DNA from: Methylomonas sp. EFPC3
GTDB lineage: Bacteria > Pseudomonadota > Gammaproteobacteria > Methylococcales > Methylomonadaceae
Assembly (NCBI RefSeq): GCF_029643245.1
Contig: NZ_CP116398.1
Span: forward strand, 1,922,001-1,986,000
Length of the DNA stretch: 64,000 nucleotides
Reading direction: 5' to 3'
Below the pieces are notes generated by a model that saw nothing but the letters and a program-made list of their open reading frames with translations, was not told the origin of the DNA and did no database searches. Below are positions 35,696 to 43,327 of this stretch, in pieces. The position numbers and the translations under genes were made by a program. Each line of letters begins with the position of its first letter. The stretch's first letter is position 1.

Positions 35696-37162
35696 TCAGG
35701 CATTCGGGATTTGCAAGGCCGGCCAATCGAAGGCCGGCCCGATATCCCACTTATCCTGCCGAAAATTGATGTGGCTGGCGATACCGCTGTAGTTCTGGAA
35801 GAAATCCGGATCGCGTTCGAATTGTTTCGCCGTCGGCGGCAAGGTGCGCGGGATATTGAAGCGGGCGCATAAGTCCTGCACCAACAGCCGGATCGACTCG
35901 GTTTGCCCGGCCGGAAAGGCGGCGAAATAATGCTCGCCGCGGAAGCTTAGTTTCCGATATTTTTCGGTCTGGCTCAGTTCGCAGTAGCGGGTGCCGAACG
36001 GCGCGTTGTCGCCCCGCTTCGGCGGCCACCAATTCAAACTATCCGGATTGTCCGCCGCCGGCCGCAACGGGCCGACGTTGGCGATTTCGATCGCGATCGA
36101 GCGCTTGTCGTGGCGACCGCCGCTGCCCTGGACTCCAAGATGGTAGGCCCATTGCGCCGGGTCGAATACTTCGTACACCGTACCGTCCACATCCACCAGA
36201 TAGGCCGCGCCGATACGGCCGGCGTCGCCGTTCCAGGTATCGAAGGCCGATTTGGCGCTGGAGCCGGCGGTAAAATGCAGCACGATCAAATCCTTGTGCG
36301 GCCGGTCGCTGTAATATTGCCCGGCCGGCAACCGGAAGCGGCTGCGGTTGATCGCCAACGCCGGTGCGGCACTCACTGCTGGCGCTGGCGGCATCGTATC
36401 GGTGCTGAGTCCGGCCGGATCGTTAGCCAACAGCGCCCGCGGATTGGGCCGTTCGCTGGCGCCGGCCCAGAAAAAATGCCCGTCCAAATCGCGATACCAG
36501 AAACTATTGCCGGATACCGTTTCGCCAACCGCAAAGCCACTGATCTCCACCCGGCTGCCGGCCGGCAATACTTTGACCAGCGCGCCGCTCAAGGCCGGGC
36601 TTTCCCGCAATTTGACGTTCACCAGCAGGCCGATTTGCTTGCCGCTCAGGCCGGCAAACTCAGGTTCCGGTACCGCTGCCGCCAGCAGTTCGGTCAGATT
36701 CAACGCCGTCGCCGGACAAGCCGCCGAGGCCCGGATGGCACTGTGCAGCAGTACGTGTTCGGCATCCAGCTCGATGCGCCAGCGGTCGGCAATCTCGCGC
36801 AACAGCCGGGCGCAAACCGCCTGCTGCCCGGCCGGGAAGCCTTGGCCGGCGACCATCTCCAACACGATGCCGATCGAATAATAGTTCGGGTTGCTGTTCG
36901 GCCGCTGTTGGACCAAGGCCGCGCTGGGGTTGACCACCAAGCCGGCGTGAAAGGCGGTGTCTTTCTCGTCGACGTACTGCCGGACCCGGCCGTCTCCGGC
37001 AATCGCGTAGTGGGTCGAGACCAAGCTGCCGCCGCTGCGATAACCGGTTTCGGCCTGGGCCAGATCGGCGACGCTGTGCAACACGATCACATCCGGCTTG
37101 AATCCGCCGGGCCGACCAGGGCGAAAATTGTCCGCGGCGCAGCCTATCCAGTCGATTTGCAT
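35696..37162 (-). CDS. Two-domain N-acetylmuramoyl-L-alanine amidase with a central SH3-like segment
   Basis: The 488-residue product has two amidase_2/PGRP-like domains. The first (about 1-160) has IVLHSV, THYAIAGDG, AFHAGLV and HVLLHSAIRASAACPA. A central segment (about 180-235, VNVKLRESPALSGALVKVLPAG in part) looks like an SH3 domain. The second (about 285-480) has IVLHFTAGSSA, AAYLVDVDGTVYEVFD, WAYHLG, SIAIEIAN and ASHINFRQDKWDIGPAFDW, consistent with a zinc site. No signal peptide is visible, so the route to peptidoglycan is unclear; a cytoplasmic or phage-like role is possible. It lies 10 bases downstream of the 454-residue membrane-protein gene on the same strand. Confidence 0.82.
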   Translation of the reverse strand: MQIDWIGCAADNFRPGRPGGFKPDVIVLHSVADLAQAETGYRSGGSLVSTHYAIAGDGRVRQYVDEKDTAFHAGLVVNPSAALVQQRPNSNPNYYSIGIVLEMVAGQGFPAGQQAVCARLLREIADRWRIELDAEHVLLHSAIRASAACPATALNLTELLAAAVPEPEFAGLSGKQIGLLVNVKLRESPALSGALVKVLPAGSRVEISGFAVGETVSGNSFWYRDLDGHFFWAGASERPNPRALLANDPAGLSTDTMPPAPAVSAAPALAINRSRFRLPAGQYYSDRPHKDLIVLHFTAGSSAKSAFDTWNGDAGRIGAAYLVDVDGTVYEVFDPAQWAYHLGVQGSGGRHDKRSIAIEIANVGPLRPAADNPDSLNWWPPKRGDNAPFGTRYCELSQTEKYRKLSFRGEHYFAAFPAGQTESIRLLVQDLCARFNIPRTLPPTAKQFERDPDFFQNYSGIASHINFRQDKWDIGPAFDWPALQIPNA

Positions 37163-37172
37163 ACCGCCCTCC

Positions 37173-38537
37173 TCAGCCCAACGCCTTCAAATCGCCGCGC
37201 TCGCCCTGCAACGGGTTGGCGGCAGTCGGCGACAACGCATCCGCAGTCGCCGCAAGCTGGGAGCTTTGACGGATGGCTTTTTGCTCGTCGTCCTTGCGCG
37301 CCAGACCGGAACGCAACTGCAACAGTTTGCTCAATACGTTGTACCAAAACGGCCCGCCCATGCTTAACAGAAACATCGACAACACCACGCCGGGGACACT
37401 GGCATTCTGCTGCCAATTGTCCCGCCAGGCTTGCCAATCCTTGGGCCAGGTGATCAGGCCGCGGTCGGCCAGCACGTTCAAGTAATATTTTTCGGTTTCG
37501 ATACCGGCGGCGGATTTGACCGGTTCGGCCGACGCATCACTGCTTGCTCCGGTTTTGGACTGGCTTTTGGCGTCCGCCATCACCTTGGCTTTGATGGTCT
37601 CGTCCTGGGCAAAGGTCGGCGCCAATTGCACGAAGGCGCTGCGCATTTGTTCGTCCATGGCCAAGCGATTGATGATGACGAGCGCATCCAGTTGTAATCC
37701 GACCGCCAGCAAAGCCGCACTGAATACGCTGACCGTGCGCGCCGTCGACGAGAAACGCACCGCGACCCGATCCAGCAAATTGTCGAAATTCATGTGGATC
37801 ACCGCCAAAAACTCGCTGGCGGCCTCTTGCAGCAAGGCGTTGGCTTCCCGCACGTCCTGCGCCAGTTCCGGATTGGATTTTTCGAATTGCAGTGCCAGCA
37901 TTCGCACGTTTTTCAGGGTCGCGGTCGGGTTCTCGACCCCATTGCTGCCCAATGCCTGCCCCAGCTTTTCCGCCAAATCGATGTGCTTGGCGATGATGCC
38001 TTTCAATTTTTGATAAAGCCGCTTTTGTTTGTTGACGCCGGTTTCGGTCTTGACCTGCTGGATCAGCCGGCCGGCTTCCAGGCTCTTCAAAAACGCCGGA
38101 TACTCGCGCAACTTGTTCTCCAGTGCCGCCAAGCCGACGTTGACGGTAATCGCCCCGTTCGCCAATTCGGCGTTGACCCGGTCGAATTCGGCTTTGATGC
38201 CGGCATCGTAGGCTGCGGCCAACTCCAGCAGGCTTTTGACGAATTCTTCGCGGTGGATCACCTCGCCATAAGACAAGAAACGCAGCCGCGGCGGCAGCCA
38301 ACTGCGAAACCGGCCGCCGATGGTCTGTTGGCTCAACACTTTACCGGCGATCGCTGCCGCGTCGGTGCGTGCCAGACGCGGGTCCAGCACTTCCAGCAGA
38401 TCGGTCAAACCGTGGTGCAGGTTGCGGCCGCGGCTGGCGAGCAGCTTGAGTATGGCCTGGCTGATCAGCGTAACGGCCATGCTGGCGATCAGCATCACCA
38501 CCGACAAGCCCAGCAATATATCCAAGGACTTCAACAT
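37173..38537 (-). CDS. Membrane protein of unknown function
   Basis: The 454-residue product has an N-terminal hydrophobic segment (ILLGLSVVMLIASMAVTLI), a long helical soluble part rich in charged residues, a segment near residue 270 (FSAALLAVGLQLDALVI), and a C-terminal one (VPGVVLSMFLLSMGGPFWYNV). RFRSWLPPRLRFLSYGEVI is a distinctive motif. I recognise no family. It is the upstream partner of the amidase gene and the two are probably cotranscribed. Confidence 0.7.
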   Translation of the reverse strand: MLKSLDILLGLSVVMLIASMAVTLISQAILKLLASRGRNLHHGLTDLLEVLDPRLARTDAAAIAGKVLSQQTIGGRFRSWLPPRLRFLSYGEVIHREEFVKSLLELAAAYDAGIKAEFDRVNAELANGAITVNVGLAALENKLREYPAFLKSLEAGRLIQQVKTETGVNKQKRLYQKLKGIIAKHIDLAEKLGQALGSNGVENPTATLKNVRMLALQFEKSNPELAQDVREANALLQEAASEFLAVIHMNFDNLLDRVAVRFSSTARTVSVFSAALLAVGLQLDALVIINRLAMDEQMRSAFVQLAPTFAQDETIKAKVMADAKSQSKTGASSDASAEPVKSAAGIETEKYYLNVLADRGLITWPKDWQAWRDNWQQNASVPGVVLSMFLLSMGGPFWYNVLSKLLQLRSGLARKDDEQKAIRQSSQLAATADALSPTAANPLQGERGDLKALG

Positions 38538-38652
38538 CAGTTTTCTCCCCTACCCCGTTAGACGGTCCGCTGCAACCGCAACCGAAGCTTTGGTCGGCAG
38601 CAGCCCGCAGCATAAACCGTAAAGCTTAGACCATTCGGCCCAATCGCCAAAA

Positions 38653-39705
38653 TCAGCCGCCCTCCAGCGGCAGCCGCTCCATCAGGTAGCACAGGCAATC
38701 CTGGCGGATCACCCGTTCATCCAAGGTCAGCATCGACGGCATCGTCGGCCGCTTCAACACCAACTGCCCGTGCCGAATCTCGAAAAACCGCTCGGTGACC
38801 GGTATCCCGGCGTTATCCCTGGCGACCACCGGCACGCGCGCCGTCGAGCTAGTGCCGAACGCGCTGCCGGCGGCAATTTCGGTGAAGTTCAATCGCTCCA
38901 ACCCGCTGTCCAGCAGCAAATCGGCGCTGCGCTCGGTAAAGCTGAAACTGGCATCCTCGGCGATACAGACCTGGGCTACGGTGTGGTAGATGTCCACATC
39001 CTGACGGGCGACCGGATGCGCCGGAAATTCGTGTAAGTGCAGACAGCTATCCAAAAACTCGAGCGCATGTTCGGTGCCGTGCGGCTGGCCGGGACGGCCG
39101 CATTCCAGCGTCACGGCCGGGCAAAACTGGGCGAATGCGCCGGATTGGATGCCTTTGGGGTGGGTAAAGTAGACCAGCAAGCGGCCGAACAAAGCCCCCA
39201 GATGCAAAAACTCCCGGTCCAGTTTGTTGATGCAGGCGTAATGCGGGTTGCGGCCGGTATTGTTATGCACGTCGACGCTGGCAAACACGCCGCGCCGGCG
39301 CATGATTTCGCAAATCTGCGCCGCCCAAGCCGTTTCCGGCGACGGTGCCAGGCCGGTACCCGGCCAGATCCGGTTGAAGTCGGGCTGGCCGTCCAGTCGG
39401 CGCAGATTGTGGCGGGCGGCCTGGGTATTCCCAAAAAACAGGGTCAGCCCGCGCGGCAAACTTTGGCCCTGGTATTTGCGCAATAACTGTTGCACGGCCA
39501 GAAAGCCGGTCGATTCGTTGCCGTGCAGCAGCACCGACACGAACAGCGTCTCCGGCCGCTTGCCGGGCAGATGGAACAAGGCCGGTTCCGGCACCAGGGT
39601 ATGCAGGGCTTCGACCGGAATGTCCAGCAGCCCCGGCGGCAGGACGTCGAATTGTTTCAGAGCGGAATGTGCGGAGAGGTTCGATTGCATGGCCGAGGTG
39701 TCCAA
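38653..39705 (-). CDS. M14-family succinylglutamate desuccinylase/aspartoacylase-like protein
   Basis: The 350-residue product has zinc ligands His61 and Glu64 in LLHGNESTGF, a third histidine in SVDVHNNTGRNPHY near residue 148, and a candidate catalytic glutamate in VTLECGRPG near 197. The NTQAARHNLRRLDG and DFNRIWPG segments are typical of this zinc-dependent deacylase group. The substrate is unknown. It follows the GCS2-family ligase gene by 74 bases, which suggests that one enzyme builds and the other cleaves an amide-linked amino-acid derivative. Confidence 0.85.
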   Translation of the reverse strand: MDTSAMQSNLSAHSALKQFDVLPPGLLDIPVEALHTLVPEPALFHLPGKRPETLFVSVLLHGNESTGFLAVQQLLRKYQGQSLPRGLTLFFGNTQAARHNLRRLDGQPDFNRIWPGTGLAPSPETAWAAQICEIMRRRGVFASVDVHNNTGRNPHYACINKLDREFLHLGALFGRLLVYFTHPKGIQSGAFAQFCPAVTLECGRPGQPHGTEHALEFLDSCLHLHEFPAHPVARQDVDIYHTVAQVCIAEDASFSFTERSADLLLDSGLERLNFTEIAAGSAFGTSSTARVPVVARDNAGIPVTERFFEIRHGQLVLKRPTMPSMLTLDERVIRQDCLCYLMERLPLEGG

Positions 39706-39779
39706 AGTCCGTTCAGCGACTCAACATGCCCGAATATTCGACCGAGAGCAACCGCAATGCGCCGTTCGGCGGGGTGCGC

Positions 39780-41213
39780 TCAGAGCCCCCAGCCCGAGAC
39801 CGGCTCGCCGCCGAGCTGGCGCAGCAAATACTCCCGCGTCATTGCGCTAAATTCGCCGGGATGGGCTTCGATAAAGCGCCGCTGCCACTGGCTGCCGGTC
39901 TGCCGGCTGGCGACACGGCGGCGGACGATGCCAAGGTAGTCCAACGCGTCGCGGTTGCGGATGCCGAGCGCGTCCAGCCCCAGGCCGGCGCGCGGCAGCA
40001 GTTCCTGTTCGATCAGCTTGGCCAGCCGCTGCTTGCGGTTGCCGAACCAGACCACATGGCAATCCAGCCCGTGGCGGGCGGCCTGATAGAAATTGTCCTT
40101 GGCCTGAGCGAAAGGCAGTACCGCCCCACCCTCCGCCCGTTCGTCGGCCAGATTTTTCACCAGCCCATAGAAAAACGCGGCATTGGCGACCATATCGATT
40201 ACGGTCGGCCCCGCCGCCGGCGTGCGGTGTTCGATACGGATATGCGGCGTGCCGTCGGCGTCGAACCCCACCAGCGGCCGGTTCCAGCGCCAGATGGTAC
40301 CGTTGTGCAGGCGCAGATAGCGAAACGCCTCCGGCGCATCGTCGAATTGTTCCGGCAACAGCACCGGAAAATGCTGCAAATTCTCGATAAAACATTCCTG
40401 GATCGAGTGCCGGGCGTAATCCGAACCGAAACCGACCCGGTGCAACGGCCCGTCCGCCGCACCGCTATAACCGCCGGCAGCGATGGCCTGCTCGAACATC
40501 GGAATCCGGGTCTCGGCCCATAAATCCTTGCCGAACAGATACGGCGCATTCGCCGCCAGCGCCACCATCGCCGCCGAGGCGATGATGGAGGCGTTGTAAA
40601 TGTGGTGGGCCTGACTAAGCGGACACTGGATATGCAACTGTAGCGAGGTAGTGGCCGCTTCCAGCATCACGTCGTGGTGTTCCAGTTTCAGATGCTCGTG
40701 ACCGCATATATCCAGACAAATCGGCCGGCCGCGGTTTTGCAAAATCTGCTGGTTCAAAGCCCGGTAACGGTTCATGTCCGACATATTGCCCAGATGCAAA
40801 TCGCGCTGTTCCAAGGTCGGCAGCGTACCGATCGCCAACAGGTGCAAATCCATTTGCCGGGCATGCCCGGCCGCGTCTTGCCACGTCTGTTGCAATTGTT
40901 TGTGCATCGCGCCGAACGCAGCGCCGGTCAAGGCTTGCGGCGGCGTGTTCAGTTCGATATTGAACTTGGCCAGCTCCGGACCGGCCAGCAGCGGCTGACC
41001 GAAGGATTGCAAATACGTCTGGTTAGCCGGTGCCGGCCGCATATCGCCGTCCAACAACCAAGCTTCTATCTCGAAACCGGCCACCGGCGCAGCTTCCGCA
41101 CAGGCTTTGTCGCGGATCAAACGACCGAGCAATTCGGTCTCGGTCTGCAAACGCCGGCAAAACCGGTCGAAATCGGCTTCCTGATACGCAGCGGCGCGGG
41201 TTTCTTGGCCCAT
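39780..41213 (-). CDS. GCS2-family glutamate-cysteine ligase-like protein
   Basis: The 477-residue product contains VAGFEIEAWLLD, FNIELNTPPQAL, GNMSDMNRYRALNQQIL, TSLQLHIQCPL and RIEHRTPAAGPT, a pattern of the GCS2/carboxylate-amine ligase superfamily. Such enzymes use ATP to join glutamate (or another acid) to an amine; whether this makes gamma-glutamylcysteine cannot be told from sequence. The ATG at 41213 is the first in the frame. It is the first gene of a likely two-gene unit with the M14 protein. Confidence 0.82.
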   Translation of the reverse strand: MGQETRAAAYQEADFDRFCRRLQTETELLGRLIRDKACAEAAPVAGFEIEAWLLDGDMRPAPANQTYLQSFGQPLLAGPELAKFNIELNTPPQALTGAAFGAMHKQLQQTWQDAAGHARQMDLHLLAIGTLPTLEQRDLHLGNMSDMNRYRALNQQILQNRGRPICLDICGHEHLKLEHHDVMLEAATTSLQLHIQCPLSQAHHIYNASIIASAAMVALAANAPYLFGKDLWAETRIPMFEQAIAAGGYSGAADGPLHRVGFGSDYARHSIQECFIENLQHFPVLLPEQFDDAPEAFRYLRLHNGTIWRWNRPLVGFDADGTPHIRIEHRTPAAGPTVIDMVANAAFFYGLVKNLADERAEGGAVLPFAQAKDNFYQAARHGLDCHVVWFGNRKQRLAKLIEQELLPRAGLGLDALGIRNRDALDYLGIVRRRVASRQTGSQWQRRFIEAHPGEFSAMTREYLLRQLGGEPVSGWGL

Positions 41214-41440
41214 AGTTAAGTCCGGCGGTGTGGCGGAAGATACAGATAGTAAAGGCCCCGGCTCGCGCCGGTCAATCTTCTCGCGCCGGTCAGGGGTGGC
41301 GGGCGACTGGTCTAATACGGTGCGAATAACACATCCTTGTAAATCGCGTCACCAAAGCTGTACTCAGCGCCACAGTTCGCTGAGCTTAAGCTTGCGGCCG
41401 CGGGTTTGACCGGCGGCGCGCAAGGCTCGGGGGGCAGCCG

Positions 41441-42859
41441 TTACGCGGCGACTTTGCGCTTGGCGGTCAGACGCAACATGCTCAGCGCGCCGCTGCCGAA
41501 CAACCACACCGCGGCCGGGACCGGCACCGGCGCTGCGTAATTGCCCAAGTCGGCCGCGGATACTTTATAGGCATGCAGGACGCCGGGCAGCAGTTGGTAC
41601 TCGGCGCTCAGCGTCGCCGCGCTGCCGTTTGCGGTCCAGACGCAGGCCTCGGTCTGGCCCAACGGGCATTGAATCGAGCCGGCGTAAGGGTCGGCATCGC
41701 TGAAGCGGAAATAGACGTCGAACTGGGTGCCGCCGGCATTTTGGGTGACGCTGTAATCGTTGTCGGTGCCGGCCAGCAACAGATAGCTGCCGTCGGCCAG
41801 TTTCGGCCCGATCGCCAGGCCTTCCCATTTTTCCGGAGACTTATTGCCCAGTTCGGCCAGGGTATTGGCGTCCAGGTCCAGGAATTGGCTGGATTTGGCG
41901 ACCTTGGTGTAAACCGCGCCGGCCGCATCCAGATCGATGCCCGAGACGTCACTAGCGCCGGTCAAATCGATTTTATAAACTTCCTTATCGGCGGTCGCCA
42001 AATCGGCGCCGACGCCGACGCCGCGGTTGTTACGTTCCAACACCAAAAACTCGTGGTCGTTCAGGGCCACCAGCGCCGACACGCCCTGGCCTTGGCCGGA
42101 GCGTTTCATTTGGTAGGCGTATTGCGCTACGGCCTCGCCGGTCGCGGTATCGAATTTGACGATACGGTTAACGGAACCGCTGCTGGCGCCTTCGTCCAAC
42201 ATCGCACTTTGCAACATTGCAAACGCATATTTGCCGTCCGGGCTGACGGCCAAGCCTTCGAAGCCGCGATTGTTGCGTTTGCCGGAGTTGTTGCCGGTAT
42301 CGGCGGCGTAATTGGCGACGCCGCTGGCGGCATTGCGCGGCATCAGATTGGCCGGTGTGGCGTAGGTTTTGACGACGGCGCCGCTATTGCGGTCGATTTC
42401 GTACAGCGACGGGCCGTACTCGTCGGACACCAGTAAATTGCCGTTTTTGGGATTGACCACAATGCCTTCCGGATCGAAAGCGTTACCCAGTGCGTTGGTC
42501 GGATTGGGCGCCAAGCCGTTCAGGGCCGCACCGTTTTTGTTGAATTTCAAAGTCTGCGCAATCTGGAAGTTCGAAATCGCACCGGATACCGGATTGATGT
42601 CCAGCGTGAAGCGCTGCACCCGAGTTTCGTAGTTCAAGCTGCCGCCGCCCGGACCGCGATCGGACAGGCCCCACCACTCGTTACGGTGGGTGTCGTAATA
42701 AATGTCGGAAAAGAAGCCGACCCGGCCGTCGTTGACGCTGCTGCCGAACTGGTCGGCGGTAGCGCCGGAAATTGCCAAACCGTTGACGAAGGTCGGCGCG
42801 GCGGAAACGGTATCGGCCAGCAGTAAACCGGCCATCAGCAAACTGGGTGTAACACGCAT
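41441..42859 (-). CDS. Secreted esterase-like phytase-family protein with VPxPAAVWLFGSG sorting tail
   Basis: The 472-residue product starts with a signal peptide (LLMAGLLLADTVSA). The body matches the esterase-like domain of phytases (PF13449 type): WWGLSDRGPGGGSLNYETR, DPEGIVVNPKNGNLLVSDEYG and GFEGLAVSPDGKYAFAML in sequence. The C-terminus, VPVPAAVWLFGSGALSMLRL then TAKRKVAA, is a PEP-CTERM-like sorting signal with its membrane segment and basic end. It should be exported and processed at the envelope. The substrate is unknown. Confidence 0.85.
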   Translation of the reverse strand: MRVTPSLLMAGLLLADTVSAAPTFVNGLAISGATADQFGSSVNDGRVGFFSDIYYDTHRNEWWGLSDRGPGGGSLNYETRVQRFTLDINPVSGAISNFQIAQTLKFNKNGAALNGLAPNPTNALGNAFDPEGIVVNPKNGNLLVSDEYGPSLYEIDRNSGAVVKTYATPANLMPRNAASGVANYAADTGNNSGKRNNRGFEGLAVSPDGKYAFAMLQSAMLDEGASSGSVNRIVKFDTATGEAVAQYAYQMKRSGQGQGVSALVALNDHEFLVLERNNRGVGVGADLATADKEVYKIDLTGASDVSGIDLDAAGAVYTKVAKSSQFLDLDANTLAELGNKSPEKWEGLAIGPKLADGSYLLLAGTDNDYSVTQNAGGTQFDVYFRFSDADPYAGSIQCPLGQTEACVWTANGSAATLSAEYQLLPGVLHAYKVSAADLGNYAAPVPVPAAVWLFGSGALSMLRLTAKRKVAA

Positions 42860-43013
42860 AACGGATTCCTGAATGGTTGAAAATCTTGTGATCGGATTCT
42901 CAACTTTATCCGGCGTTTGTTACATCGGCGTGACGGTTTCCGTCCCCCGACTGCGCTTGGCTCACTATTCACCCGGCCCGGAATACTGATTGCCTTTGCG
43001 CTTTTGCGGAGGC

Positions 43014-43170
43014 TAAACCTGTCGAAAGACGCCCCCTCAGGGCCAATGTCGTTAAGTTTAGGTTTAACCGTTGGGCCTGAGCCCGTCGAAGGGCGAATGG
43101 TTAAGCCATTCATGGTTCGACAAGTTCACCACGAGCGGCTTAACTTAACGACATTGCCCTCAGGGCTTGG
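43014..43170. repeat. Inverted-repeat intergenic element with GTCGAAGGGCGAA-type core
   Basis: CAATGTCGTTAAGTT at about 43045-43059 is the exact reverse complement of AACTTAACGACATTG at about 43142-43156; CCTCAGGGC lies outside each arm. The centre contains GCCTGAGCCCGTCGAAGGGC and GGTTCGACAAGTTCACCACG, the type of REP widely scattered in gammaproteobacteria. It looks like a small non-autonomous element. The rest of 42860-43327 holds nothing I recognise. Confidence 0.6.
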
Positions 43171-43327
43171 CCCTATCAGCCCAACGGAATCAAGTGTTGA
43201 AACAGGGGCGGGTAAGGAACTCATGGGCACCGAGATAAGCGCTCGTTCAATCCGGGTCAATCGCCGATTTTGAACGCCGTCTGTTGTCCAGAGCGGCCGA
43301 GCGATGTTAGCCGGCGAAATCAGATAC

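Noticed and set aside
41214-41440. Regulatory RNA or small gene between the GCS2 and esterase genes
   Set aside because: Only short local GC-rich repeats (CGCGCCGGTCA) are visible; no convincing hairpin, frame or promoter.
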